DNA from: Caldithrix sp.
GTDB lineage: Bacteria; KSB1; UBA2214; DYKH01
Reading direction: 5' to 3'
DNA length: 35,419 nucleotides
Assembly: GCA_020722685.1 (NCBI GenBank)
Contig: DYKH01000007.1
Span: 42,205 to 77,623, forward strand
Positions 13,971 through 22,965 of this stretch are shown in pieces. Made by a program: the position numbers and the translations under genes. The notes under the pieces were generated by a model. That model had not been told where the DNA came from. It saw only the letters and a list, made by a program, of their open reading frames with translations, and did no database searches. How positions within the stretch are numbered: the stretch's first letter is position 1; each line of letters opens with the position of its first letter.

Positions 13971-16550
13971 ATGGATTTGGTGCGCAAGAAATCGGGCAGG
14001 GGAAAAGTTACTTGGCTCTTTCTGAGCCTATTCGCAGCCATTCCGTGTACCCCTAGTTATGCCCAGGAAAGAATCGTCCACTTCCCGGTAAATTCGGCGC
14101 CGGAAGGAAAGGATATCGTCCTGGAGGCCAAAATCGAGGGGACGACGGCGAGAGTCGGGTACATGAGGATTTACTACAAGTACCCCCACCAGCAATCCTA
14201 CCGCTTCAGGGATATGCGACCTGACATAGAGCGTTGGATTGGCATGATCCCACGCAATGAGGTAACCGGCGACCGGTTGCAATACTTTATCTCCGCCTTT
14301 TTGGATAATCAAGTCGTGCTGACTTTTCCTGATCGCAATCCTTATAACAATCCGGAGGAAATCCAAATCACCCCCAAGCCCGCTGCGGCGGAAAAGCCCA
14401 CAGCGCCGAGCGATCAATTGCCGCAGAGCGAGACGGATAAGCTACAGACGTCGGAAGCCGCCGAGCCGACCATAACTGAGGGCTCGCCGGCGCAAGACAC
14501 GCCGCTGCTGCTGCTCAGTCCGGAGCCAAACGAGACTCTGGGTACGGAGGAAATCGTCTTGGCCGTCTCCTTGACGAACGAAAACCGGGTCGCCGATTCG
14601 AGCACCGTGCGAATCTTCCTGGACGGTCGGAATGTGACTCGACAGGCAACCATTTCCTCTATACTGGCTACCTACGAGCCGGCAAAATTGCAGCCGGGTC
14701 GACACTGGTTCAAGATCATCGCCAAAGACCTGCGCGGCCGGCCGGTTCCGCCTTTGGTCGTCAATTTCAAGGTCAGCGGCCAAGCTGAAGTGGAAGAATC
14801 CCGCAATGAGTTCCAAGGACACGTCTTCTCCGATTTGCGACAAGAAAACGTCAGCAAACAAAACGAGTCCTTTGCGATGGGCGGAGGAGACTTTAGCGGC
14901 CAGTACGGCGCTCTTCGCTACACGGGACAGGTTTTCCTCACTTCTTTAGAGGACAAGAATTTCCAGCCGCGCAACCGCTATTTTCTTTCTTTGCAGACCA
15001 AGTGGATCGGCGCGACTGTGGGTGATACACACCCGAATTTCAATGATCTGATTCTGTGGGGAAAGCGTGTCCGTGGAATCGGCGGATACATCCATCTCGG
15101 TTTCTTCAATGTCGATGCCGTCTATGGTGAGACATACCGTCAGGTCGAAGGTCTCGGTTCCTTGCTGCCGGTGCTAAATACGACCGGTGATACCCTAAAG
15201 ACGATGGCCGGAACCGATTCCACCCGGCTCTCGATCTCTCGCTACGGCACCTTTAGGCAAACCATCCTTGGCATTCGTCCCAGCTTTGGCAGCGGGCGCC
15301 ATTTCCAATTGGGACTCAGCCTGGTAAAGGTCAAAGACGATGCCGGTTCCATCAAATACGGCGCCATGCCGAAAGACAACGTGGTCTTTGGGCCAGATTT
15401 GAGGCTCTCCTTCGACCGCGGGCGCTTGGTCTTTCAGGCCGCAGGAGCCTTCAGCCTGTTGACCAATAATATCTACCCAGGGCCGATTTCTGCCGATGAA
15501 ATCAAGGACGTATTCGATGCAGAGATTCCCATCGACCGGGTCGATTTTGAAAAGTACCTCATTCTAAATGACAGCACCACTCCGTTGGATCCCAGCAAGC
15601 TAACTTCTCTGGCCTATAATGCCATGGTGAAGCTCAACTATTTTCATAACCTCTTGAGCATCGGCTACAAGTCCATCGGCTCAGAATACACCTCGCTGGC
15701 CAATAGCTGGATTCGCAAGGACATTCAAGGCTTTTACTTCAGCGACCGCTTGCGCTTGTTCGACAACAAACTGTACCTGACCTTCGGCTATGAAGACTAT
15801 CTCGACAACTTTTCCCGCGACGACGCCAATCCCAGCACCAGCTTGAAGACCTTGAATTATGCCATCACTGTGTATCCCGGACAAGGACTTCCTTATCTGA
15901 ACGTCAGCTTGCAAGACCATTACCGGGACAACGGCGTCGATACACTCTCCTACATGGGTTCGCAAAGCACGCCGCTGGACATTCTGGATTTGCGGGAGAA
16001 GCAGCTCAATCGCGACCTCGCCATGCAATTGGGATATGACCTAACCCTGTTCAACCTGAGTCACAATCTGAACATCAGCTTCATGTCCGCAGCCCGCACC
16101 GACGACTATAAGAACACCCGCTTGGACGGCAATCTGTCGCAAGAAATCTCCACCAGCGTGCGCATGTTCTCGCTGCGCACCAGCTATCAGATTCCTCTAA
16201 AGACCACCATCAGCTATGCTTCGAATGAGAACTCCATGGCCGGTGGAAGCTCCGATTTCAACTACAGCATGCTGGGACTGCTGCTGGAATACAACTTCCT
16301 CAGAGGTAGGCTGGCAACATTTGGCGAGCTTCGCCTGACGAACGCCAGCGGGCAAACGTCACCGGCAAGCAAAGTCGACTATAGCAGGAATCATTACCGG
16401 CTGGGCGGCAATTTCCAGATCGCCGAGCGACACGTGATTTCTCTCGATGCCAATTGGATTCTCCTTGACAACAAAGTCAGCTCAGGCAGCAGCGGCAACG
16501 GTTCTTACACCGACAGTATCTATCGAATTCGCTACGAGAAATTCTTCTGA
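13971..16550 (+). CDS. Large outer-membrane beta-barrel protein with N-terminal Ig-like domains
   Basis: An 859-residue protein. Signal peptide to about residue 31 (ending SYA-QE). Residues 35-125 form an Ig-like domain (VGYMRIYYKYPHQQSYRFRD...). Residues 128-170 are a Pro/Glu/Ala-rich linker. Residues 172-262 form a second Ig-like domain (STVRIFLDGRNVT, LQPGRHWFKIIAKD). From about 275 to the end are alternating polar/hydrophobic strands with aromatic girdles (YFSDRLRLFDNKLYLTFGYEDYL, LGYDLTLFNLSHNLNISFM), ending in YRIRYEKFF, the terminal-Phe signature of outer-membrane barrels. Over 20 strands seem possible. It is probably a porin-like or adhesin-like partner of the preceding FecR protein; a transported substrate cannot be named. 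Ribosome site GAGGG. Confidence 0.8.
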   Translation: MDLVRKKSGRGKVTWLFLSLFAAIPCTPSYAQERIVHFPVNSAPEGKDIVLEAKIEGTTARVGYMRIYYKYPHQQSYRFRDMRPDIERWIGMIPRNEVTGDRLQYFISAFLDNQVVLTFPDRNPYNNPEEIQITPKPAAAEKPTAPSDQLPQSETDKLQTSEAAEPTITEGSPAQDTPLLLLSPEPNETLGTEEIVLAVSLTNENRVADSSTVRIFLDGRNVTRQATISSILATYEPAKLQPGRHWFKIIAKDLRGRPVPPLVVNFKVSGQAEVEESRNEFQGHVFSDLRQENVSKQNESFAMGGGDFSGQYGALRYTGQVFLTSLEDKNFQPRNRYFLSLQTKWIGATVGDTHPNFNDLILWGKRVRGIGGYIHLGFFNVDAVYGETYRQVEGLGSLLPVLNTTGDTLKTMAGTDSTRLSISRYGTFRQTILGIRPSFGSGRHFQLGLSLVKVKDDAGSIKYGAMPKDNVVFGPDLRLSFDRGRLVFQAAGAFSLLTNNIYPGPISADEIKDVFDAEIPIDRVDFEKYLILNDSTTPLDPSKLTSLAYNAMVKLNYFHNLLSIGYKSIGSEYTSLANSWIRKDIQGFYFSDRLRLFDNKLYLTFGYEDYLDNFSRDDANPSTSLKTLNYAITVYPGQGLPYLNVSLQDHYRDNGVDTLSYMGSQSTPLDILDLREKQLNRDLAMQLGYDLTLFNLSHNLNISFMSAARTDDYKNTRLDGNLSQEISTSVRMFSLRTSYQIPLKTTISYASNENSMAGGSSDFNYSMLGLLLEYNFLRGRLATFGELRLTNASGQTSPASKVDYSRNHYRLGGNFQIAERHVISLDANWILLDNKVSSGSSGNGSYTDSIYRIRYEKFF

Positions 16551-16939
16551 TTCCGATGCTCCGTTTGGAATGGCCGGGGATCGGATTACAGCACAGCATT
16601 TCCTAACGAAGCAATCTGTCGCAAACCGCCGAGCGGATTTGACAGCCAAAGCTATCCACCGTCAATTGACACTAATAGAGGTGGATAAAAGCTTACTTGG
16701 CAAAAGCTTGCACTACCGGACAGACAAGTCAAAATAATCATGGACAAGAACATTTTGACCCCAATCATTTTGACGCCAGGTTGCGGCATCGACGCGTACA
16801 AAATGAGCCCCCCGTTAGCCTTCATTAGCGGTCAAGAGAACTTAGGTGCAAAAGTTTTTGCAGAGTGACACAGCCATTTCAAGGGACGCCAAAGTTGCTT
16901 GAGCAAAGAACAAAAATCCGGACTGCTCAAAGATAGAAC
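16551..16939. other. Intergenic region with nested inverted repeats upstream of the cyclase
   Basis: 389 bases without a supported gene. Perfect 8-bp arms at 16653-16660 (TATCCACC) and 16680-16687 (GGTGGATA) enclose a 10-bp palindrome GTCAATTGAC at 16661-16670. Just downstream AAAAGCTT occurs twice (16687-16694, 16703-16710), and CATTTTGAC is directly repeated near 16750-16775. There are TTGACA matches near 16639 and 16665 but no convincing -10 at the right distance. A possible operator or hairpin for the cyclase gene. Confidence 0.35.
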
Positions 16940-19054
16940 ATGAAGTTAGGAAACATAGCCAAATCCAAGAGCGCATTAGCGACTTTGATAACCATCCTTT
17001 CCCTCTTTGTAGCTTACTTGTTATCATTGCTCGGCGTCATGGAAGATATTCAGCTCAAGGTCACCGACGCCTTTTTCCGCATTCGCGGCCCGGTCGTTCC
17101 TGCCGATACTTCCATCGTCATTGTCGCCATCGACGACCAGTCCCTAGCGAGCTTGCCCAGCAAATGGCCTTACCCTTCCACCTACTATGCCAAAATGGTG
17201 GAGAACCTCATTACCGCCGGGGCGCGGTTGATCGTTTTCGACATCGAGTTTACCGAAGCGAATGCGGCTGATCCCCGCGCCGATCTAAGGCTCGCCTCCG
17301 CGGTGGCTGACGCCAAGAAGGTCGTTTTGGCGGGCAAGGTGGTGTTCGAGGTAGGCGGCTTTGGCACGGAAAACTATCACGTCCTCGCACCCATTGCGCC
17401 ATTGCTCAGAAGCGCTGCTTCTTGGGGTCTGGTCAACGTCCTCGAAGATCCGGATGGCTTTCTCCGCCGTTATCTGCTCTTTTATAGCCTCGGCAAAAGA
17501 ACTTATTTCCCGCTCTCCATCCAAGCGCTCCGTATTTTGGTTGCGGATACAAGAGACAAAACCCCCGATCCTCTCGATCCCGTTTTTCGCGTAGGCCCCT
17601 ACACGATCCCCAAGGCCGGGGCCAATTCAATGTTCATTAATTTCCGCGGTCCCGCCGGCACTTTTCGCACCTACTCGCTGGCCAGCGTCTTGGACGACTC
17701 CACCTTTGACCTGAGCGGCGACGATGATACCGACATCTTTGAGATGCACAAGGAATGGGGCACATTCAGAGACAAGATCGTCTTTGTCGGTGCTTCTGCC
17801 GAGGAAATGCAAGACAACAAATATGCGCCCTTTTTTCAATTCGAAGGCCGAAAACGAAAAATCCCCGGAGTGGAAATACATGCCAATGCCTTGAGCACGA
17901 TTCTGCGGCAGGATTTTATCGTCACCCTGAACCCTTACCTTCGACTCTTGTTCGTGCTCCTTATGACCGGCCTGGCTACGAGCGCAACTTTGTCCCTTCG
18001 CCCTTTCAAAGGGCTGGCGGTGGCTGTCGCTCTCATCATCCTCAGCATCGTTCTTCTCTTTGCGCTTTTTGTCCAGTGGCGCTTGTTGGCACCTGTGACG
18101 GTCCCGGTTCTGGCTATCCTTCTTTCGTTCGTCACCAATACCGTTTACCGCACCGTCACCGAGCAAAAAGAAAAGCACCGAATTCGCAAAACCTTTCAAC
18201 AGTACGTGGCACCCACGGTGGTGGAAAAAATGTTGAGCTCGGGAAAGTTGCCTTCTTACGGAGGCGAAAGACGCGAGTTGACGGTGCTCTTTTCCGACAT
18301 CCGGCGCTTTTCCAGCTTTTCCGAAACACATGAAGCAGAGGTGGTCGTTTCCCGGCTTTCGGAATATCTCAGCGAGATGGTCGAGGTCATTTTCAAGTAC
18401 GACGGCACCCTGGACAAATTCGTCGGTGATGAGATTATGGCCTTGTTCGGCGCACCGTACTATCTGGAAGATCACGCCCAGCGCGCATGTCTGACAGCGG
18501 TGGAGATGGTCGATCAGTTGCGGGAAATCCAGAAGCGCTGGTCGGCAGATAGAAAATCGTATTTTAGCATCGGTATCGGCATCAATACCGGCAAGGTCAT
18601 TGTCGGCAATTTAGGCTCCAAACAGCTCTTTGACTATACGGTGATCGGAGATCAAGTCAACCTTGGCGCGCGGCTGGAAGGGGCGAACAAGGAATACCAG
18701 ACCACGATCATTATCAGCGAAGCTACCTACAATTTGGTTAAAGACAAAGCCAAGGTTCGTGAGCTGGATTTGGTTCGTGTGGTGGGCAAGACCATTCCCA
18801 TCCGCATTTTTGAGCTTCGCGGGATGAATTCCATTCCTCAGATCGAGCAGGACTATATCATCGATGTTTTCACCGAAGGCCTGCAAGCCTACCGGGAAAG
18901 GCGCTGGGCCGATGCACTCAAATCCTTCCGGCGCGTTCTGCGCTATTTCCCCTCCGATGGCCCGTCGCGGATTTACACCGTTCGCTGCCTCGATTTCATC
19001 GAGAATCCTCCCCCATACGATTGGGACGGCGTTTACGATTTCAAGAGAAAATAA
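16940..19054 (+). CDS. CHASE2-domain adenylate/guanylate cyclase with C-terminal TPR-like tail
   Basis: A 704-residue membrane sensor enzyme. TM1 is about residues 13-33. A periplasmic CHASE2 domain spans about 35-325 (DAFFRIRGP, IVIVAIDDQSLA, RLIVFDIEF, ADxRLASAV). Three closely packed TM helices lie at about 330-400. The class III cyclase catalytic domain is about 435-615, with LFSDIRRFSSFSE (first metal Asp, about 452), DKFVGDEIMALFGAP (second metal Asp, about 496) and FDYTVIGDQVNLGARLEG (transition-state region, about 564-581). The tail (FTEGLQAYRERRWADALKSFRRVL) resembles one TPR hairpin, common in this family. All key residues are present, so it should be active; cAMP is the likely product, but cGMP cannot be excluded. 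It follows the FecR and barrel genes on the same strand after 389 bases, as is common for CHASE2 cyclases. Confidence 0.93.
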   Translation: MKLGNIAKSKSALATLITILSLFVAYLLSLLGVMEDIQLKVTDAFFRIRGPVVPADTSIVIVAIDDQSLASLPSKWPYPSTYYAKMVENLITAGARLIVFDIEFTEANAADPRADLRLASAVADAKKVVLAGKVVFEVGGFGTENYHVLAPIAPLLRSAASWGLVNVLEDPDGFLRRYLLFYSLGKRTYFPLSIQALRILVADTRDKTPDPLDPVFRVGPYTIPKAGANSMFINFRGPAGTFRTYSLASVLDDSTFDLSGDDDTDIFEMHKEWGTFRDKIVFVGASAEEMQDNKYAPFFQFEGRKRKIPGVEIHANALSTILRQDFIVTLNPYLRLLFVLLMTGLATSATLSLRPFKGLAVAVALIILSIVLLFALFVQWRLLAPVTVPVLAILLSFVTNTVYRTVTEQKEKHRIRKTFQQYVAPTVVEKMLSSGKLPSYGGERRELTVLFSDIRRFSSFSETHEAEVVVSRLSEYLSEMVEVIFKYDGTLDKFVGDEIMALFGAPYYLEDHAQRACLTAVEMVDQLREIQKRWSADRKSYFSIGIGINTGKVIVGNLGSKQLFDYTVIGDQVNLGARLEGANKEYQTTIIISEATYNLVKDKAKVRELDLVRVVGKTIPIRIFELRGMNSIPQIEQDYIIDVFTEGLQAYRERRWADALKSFRRVLRYFPSDGPSRIYTVRCLDFIENPPPYDWDGVYDFKRK

Positions 19055-19115
19055 TCCCCCTCCCTTTTCCAAAATTCTTTGCAACAATCTCCCACGTTTT
19101 TAGTATATTCAGCCC

Positions 19116-19796
19116 ATGAATCAAGAGAGCATCATTTGCATCTCCGGGCTCACGCGCGTGTACAAAATGGGAGAAACAGAAGTTCGAGCGCTTGATGGCA
19201 TCGATTTATCCGTGGCCCGAGGGGAATTCCTCGGATTAGTCGGCGCTTCCGGTTCCGGCAAATCCACCCTCCTTAATCTGATTGCCGGATTGGATTCCCC
19301 GACCGCCGGCAAAATCATGGTCGACGGCCAAGACTTGGCGGCCATGAACGCAAAGCAATTAGCGGTTCACCGTCGACACACCGTGGGCATGGTTTTTCAG
19401 TCCTTCAATCTCATCCCCTCCATGACTGCTTTTGACAATATTCAACTGCCGCTTATTTTCTCCGGCGTAGCGCCATCCGAAAGGCAGCGGCGCGCATTTG
19501 CGAGTCTGGCGCACACCGGATTGCAGGAGCGAAGCTGGCATCGGCCTTCGCAAATGTCCGGTGGCGAACAGCAGCGTACCGCTATTGCTCGCGCTCTCAT
19601 CAATGAACCCAAAATCTTCTTAGCGGACGAGCCGACCGGTAACCTGGACAGCAAGACTTCCATCGAAATCATGGAGCTTTTGCGAGCCATTAACATGCGA
19701 GGGACAACAACTCTTTTGGTAACCCACAACCTCTCACTCGCTGAAAAGTACTGTACCCGGATCGTGCAATTGAGCTACGGTAAGCTGGTACAGTAG
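19116..19796 (+). CDS. ABC transporter ATP-binding protein (MacB/LolD type)
   Basis: A 226-residue ATPase. Walker A is GASGSGKST (43-51), Q-loop FQSFNL (94-99), signature MSGGEQQ (147-153), Walker [13 protein letters not shown] (167-178) and H-loop VTHN near 203. Size, the [10 protein letters not shown] start and the DEPTGNLDS segment place it in the MacB/LolD/FtsE subfamily, whose members drive mechanical work on periplasmic lipoproteins, peptides or antibiotics rather than import. It is paired with the FtsX-like permease starting 8 bases after its stop. The substrate is not predictable from the sequence. Confidence 0.93.
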   Translation: MNQESIICISGLTRVYKMGETEVRALDGIDLSVARGEFLGLVGASGSGKSTLLNLIAGLDSPTAGKIMVDGQDLAAMNAKQLAVHRRHTVGMVFQSFNLIPSMTAFDNIQLPLIFSGVAPSERQRRAFASLAHTGLQERSWHRPSQMSGGEQQRTAIARALINEPKIFLADEPTGNLDSKTSIEIMELLRAINMRGTTTLLVTHNLSLAEKYCTRIVQLSYGKLVQ

Positions 19797-19804
19797 AAGA
19801 CGCC

Positions 19805-21148
19805 ATGCTGCTCAACGATCTCTTAAAAATGTCCTATGCCAGCCTTCGCCGCACCAAGCTACGCACCTTTTTAACGGGAAGCGGCGTGGTCATCGGCATC
19901 GGGGCGTTGACCTCCATGGTTTCCTTCGGCGCCGGCCTGCAAAAGAACATCTCCGACGCCATGAAAAAGACCGACGTTTTTACCAGCATCGAAGTGACGT
20001 CTCGACAGTTGGATTTTGCCCGGAGCGGGCAGAGTTGGGCAAATGATGAAGACAAACCATCCAAGGTCATCACCGACAGCACGATGCTTTGGCTTTCCAG
20101 TTTGCCGGGGGTAAAAATGGTTTATCCGGAAGTCATCATTCCTTCCCAATTGCGCTTCGGCGAGAGGATTACTTCCATTACCGCCGGGGCCGTGCCTCTT
20201 GGCGCGAATCAGTTTTTTCCTTTCAACCAAATCGACCACGGAGCGTTTTTTTCCAGCGATACGGCCAGGGAAGTCATCATCTCCAAGCGAATCCTCAAGC
20301 GCCTTCACGTCGATCATCCCGATTCGCTTCTGGGAAAAGAAGTTAAGCTGGTGACGGCCAGGTTGAGTTTTGAAAACATTGGCGCCATGTTCGGAATGCC
20401 GATCCCTTCGTCAAAAAGCAGCAATCCCTTTGCTCAAGAGATCAACGAGGTCAAGGTCATTGGGATTTGGTCGCCGCCGGAATTTTCCGCCTCGGGCATG
20501 GCTGACGTTACCCTGCCGATGGGCACCAGCAAGCGCATTGCCCGCCTCGATTTTCGCAGCGTCTGGGATTTGTTGCAGAGTTTTAGCGGCAAGGAAGGCT
20601 ACCCCATGGTACACGTTCGCGTCGGTTCCTTTCGCGACGTGGAGCCGGTCATCAAGTCCATCAGCGATGCAGGTTATGGAGTCGTGAATGTCCTGCAACA
20701 AATCGATGAGTTGCGGCGCGGCTTTTTGATCTTTGACGCGGCATTGGGCGCAGTTGGCACCATTGCCCTCTTTGTGGCCTCCCTGGGAATCATCAATACT
20801 ATGGTCATGTCGGTGCTGGAACGATATCGCGAGATCGGAATCATGAAGGCCATCGGCGCAACCCACGCGGACGTAAAACTACTGTTCGTGGTTGAATCCA
20901 GCGTGATTGGCTTTGTCGGCGGCGTATTGGGAGTCATTCTTGGCTGGATCGTCACGTTGATTGCGCAGGTCATTGCCAATCAGTATATTCTCCGCCACGG
21001 CGGGGAAATCGTCAAGCTGTTCTACATTCCTGTGTGGCTCATTGCTGCCAGCATCGCCTTCGCTATCTTGGTTAGTTTGGCGGCCGGAATCTACCCCGCG
21101 GCACGGGCCGCAAAGGTCGATCCTGTGCAGGCGTTGCGTCACGAGTGA
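19805..21148 (+). CDS. ABC transporter permease, MacB/FtsX family
   Basis: A 447-residue permease. One N-terminal TM (LRTFLTGSGVVIGIGALTSMVSF), a large periplasmic MacB-like domain (about 45-295), then three TM helices forming the FtsX domain: AALGAVGTIALFVASLGIINTMVMSV, ESSVIGFVGGVLGVILGWIVTLIAQVI and PVWLIAASIAFAILVSLAAGIYPAARAA, with the conserved REIGIMKAIGA cytoplasmic loop that contacts the ATPase and the terminal PARAAKVDPVQALRHE. With the preceding ATPase it forms a type VII (mechanotransmission) ABC system. No MacA-like adaptor or TolC is in the window. Confidence 0.92.
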   Translation: MLLNDLLKMSYASLRRTKLRTFLTGSGVVIGIGALTSMVSFGAGLQKNISDAMKKTDVFTSIEVTSRQLDFARSGQSWANDEDKPSKVITDSTMLWLSSLPGVKMVYPEVIIPSQLRFGERITSITAGAVPLGANQFFPFNQIDHGAFFSSDTAREVIISKRILKRLHVDHPDSLLGKEVKLVTARLSFENIGAMFGMPIPSSKSSNPFAQEINEVKVIGIWSPPEFSASGMADVTLPMGTSKRIARLDFRSVWDLLQSFSGKEGYPMVHVRVGSFRDVEPVIKSISDAGYGVVNVLQQIDELRRGFLIFDAALGAVGTIALFVASLGIINTMVMSVLERYREIGIMKAIGATHADVKLLFVVESSVIGFVGGVLGVILGWIVTLIAQVIANQYILRHGGEIVKLFYIPVWLIAASIAFAILVSLAAGIYPAARAAKVDPVQALRHE

Positions 21149-21202
21149 GACAAATCATGTGCATTTGAATAGCAAGGTAACCTTAAGCAAAGGAGTGGAG
21201 CT

Positions 21203-21397
21203 ATGGATGAAATGGAAAACGCTGGTCCGCAGGTGAGCGAGTTCAAAGGCAAACCCATCTTGACTCTCAATCCAGGGGATCGCTTCCCGTTCAGCTTTGG
21301 CGTCGCCAAAGCAAAGATGATCATGCAAAACCTCGAGGCGATCAAAAAGTTTATCGAGCAATACAGTGAGAAAGCGGGAAGTGCTCAGGAGTCTTGA
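21203..21397 (+). CDS. Small conserved-looking protein of unknown function
   Basis: A 64-residue protein with a strong AGGAG ribosome site, 54 bases after the permease. The core FKGKPILTLNPGDRFPFSFGVAKAKMIMQNLEAIKKFIEQ is compact, with a short beta start and a C-terminal amphipathic helix; similar short proteins (GxPxIxL...DxYPFSFGxxKAKLI) are familiar from other bacteria as uncharacterised. No signal or TM, so it is cytosolic. A strong terminator follows, so it is probably the last gene of the transporter transcript. Confidence 0.75.
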   Translation: MDEMENAGPQVSEFKGKPILTLNPGDRFPFSFGVAKAKMIMQNLEAIKKFIEQYSEKAGSAQES

Positions 21398-21433
21398 TCA
21401 ACCCCTCAGCATGTAAACGGATCACTCATAAAA

Positions 21434-21458
21434 AAAAGCCGCCTGACAGGCGGCTTTT
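21434..21458. terminator. Bidirectional intrinsic terminator
   Basis: A perfect 11-bp stem (AAAAGCCGCCT / AGGCGGCTTTT) with a GAC loop, with A-tract before and T-tract after. It lies between the convergent 64-residue protein gene (plus) and the barrel/TPR gene (minus) and can serve both strands. Confidence 0.9.
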
Positions 21459-21498
21459 GTATTTCTATCTTCTCAATTGCAGGAGGAGCGTTACGTTC

Positions 21499-22794
21499 TC
21501 ATCCGATCCGACCCAGCCACTGCTTGGCTTTTTCGACATACTCGCTGTCCGGGTAGTCATTGATGACTCCCTGAAAATAGCTTCGGGATCTTGCCAGGTC
21601 ATTCATATTGTAGTAGGAGCGGCCCAACATCAATGTGGCATCATCTTTTTTGTATGAGACGTCGTAATTGAAAACAGCCTGGAATGCTTCGGCGGCATGC
21701 ACATAATCATTCAAGCCGAAATAACATTCACCGATCCAGTACTGGCAATTGCTGGCCAAATTGTGATTGGGAAAGCGAGTTTTCAAGTCCTGAAAGAGAT
21801 CGATGGCGGATTGAAAGCTTCGCGAGTAGTAGCTGCGCAGTGCACTTTCGTAAAGATCGGAAAATTCACCGGAAGAACCGGTCGTTGTTGTTCTTTGCAG
21901 CGTGGATTCCAAAGTGGAAATGCGCTGATCTTTCAATTCCAAAGTCGCCCGCAATTCTTCGAGCTCTTTCTCTTTCTCGTCGATGAGCGTATTCAGCTCA
22001 TCCACGCGAGATTTGAGCCGCACGTACTGCTCCATGTTGAACTCAGATTCCGCCGCCTCCAATTTGTCGATCTTGGCTTCGAACATCGCCAGGTTTTGGC
22101 TGTCATCAGCAGCACTCTGATTAGATTCACCAAGCTCGGCATTTTGCGCGGCTAACAAATCCTCACCCTCCGGCATCCCGCCCAGCGGTCGCTTACTCAT
22201 GTAATAAGTAAAGCCGCCGCGAACGTTCAAGTAACCGTCCTTGTTGCCAAAGGCAAAACCGTCCAAGTCATCGCCCGTGGTATGGCGATAGTCGGCAAAG
22301 AGGTTCAAAGCAAACTTGGGCGAAGTCATGATTTCCATGCCGCCACCGACGATGAGAGAGCCGTCAAAATAGCGCTTTCCTTGCAGAGTGGGCGATCCGA
22401 TTGCGTAGCTCTTTGTCTGTTTGTATTCAAAACTGAAAACTCCGAGGCCGACCGTGAGATAGGGATTGATCCTTCCGGGAGACAATAGGTTGACATTGGC
22501 CTTCAAGTCGCCGGTTATGAGATTGGTCTCGAAAGTGTTCTTGGTAAAGCCGTCATTGAGCAGGCCATAACCCACGCCCATGGACAGATTGAAGCGATTG
22601 CTAACCAGAAATCGCATCATGAATTCACCGGCCGGACCAACGCCGGTATGTAACACGTCACAGAAAGGCTTCTGCACGCCGGCATTCAGCCCGATGCCGA
22701 TCTTGGATTGGTTTTCTGTTGTTTGCGGCAGCGCAGTTTGCGCCGCCAGCATCCACGCCATCACCGAGCAAATCATGATCAAACAACGTTTCAT
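21499..22794 (-). CDS. Envelope protein: OMP barrel + coiled coil + YbgF-like TPR
   Basis: About 431 residues from ATG 22794, chosen because GGAG precedes it and a proper signal peptide (KRCLIMICSVMAWMLAAQTALPQ) follows; the frame is open to 22953 without a ribosome site. Mature residues 25-195 look like an eight-strand outer-membrane barrel (IGIGLNAGVQKPF, NPYLTVGLGVFSFEYKQ, FALNLFADYRH, LNVRGGFTYYM). Then come an acidic linker and a coiled coil (KIDKLEAAESEF...DELNTLIDEKEKELEELRATLELKDQRISTLES). The last 120 residues are TPR repeats of the YbgF/CpoB type (ALRSYYSRSFQSAIDLFQDLKTRFPNH, CQYWIGECYFGLNDY, YPDSEYVEKAKQWL). CpoB-like proteins coordinate outer-membrane constriction with peptidoglycan synthesis. 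The barrel would anchor that module, and the combination in one chain is unusual. Confidence 0.82.
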   Translation of the reverse strand: MKRCLIMICSVMAWMLAAQTALPQTTENQSKIGIGLNAGVQKPFCDVLHTGVGPAGEFMMRFLVSNRFNLSMGVGYGLLNDGFTKNTFETNLITGDLKANVNLLSPGRINPYLTVGLGVFSFEYKQTKSYAIGSPTLQGKRYFDGSLIVGGGMEIMTSPKFALNLFADYRHTTGDDLDGFAFGNKDGYLNVRGGFTYYMSKRPLGGMPEGEDLLAAQNAELGESNQSAADDSQNLAMFEAKIDKLEAAESEFNMEQYVRLKSRVDELNTLIDEKEKELEELRATLELKDQRISTLESTLQRTTTTGSSGEFSDLYESALRSYYSRSFQSAIDLFQDLKTRFPNHNLASNCQYWIGECYFGLNDYVHAAEAFQAVFNYDVSYKKDDATLMLGRSYYNMNDLARSRSYFQGVINDYPDSEYVEKAKQWLGRIG

Positions 22795-22965
22795 TTTACT
22801 ATCTCCAGGTTTGCAAACTTTTTTCCACGCACTACCAAGACGCGTCACACTTATTAGCCGCTTGCCGCAATCGGTTTTTCCTTGAGGTTCTTCTCTGTCA
22901 AGACCGCGAAAGCCGGATAAAGCATCGCGAATCGCCCGTCGATCACTCGGCAAAGCACAGAGATA

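Noticed and set aside
17627..18475. Minus-strand open frame of 282 codons
   Set aside because: Shadow of the CHASE2 cyclase, whose catalytic motifs are intact on the plus strand.
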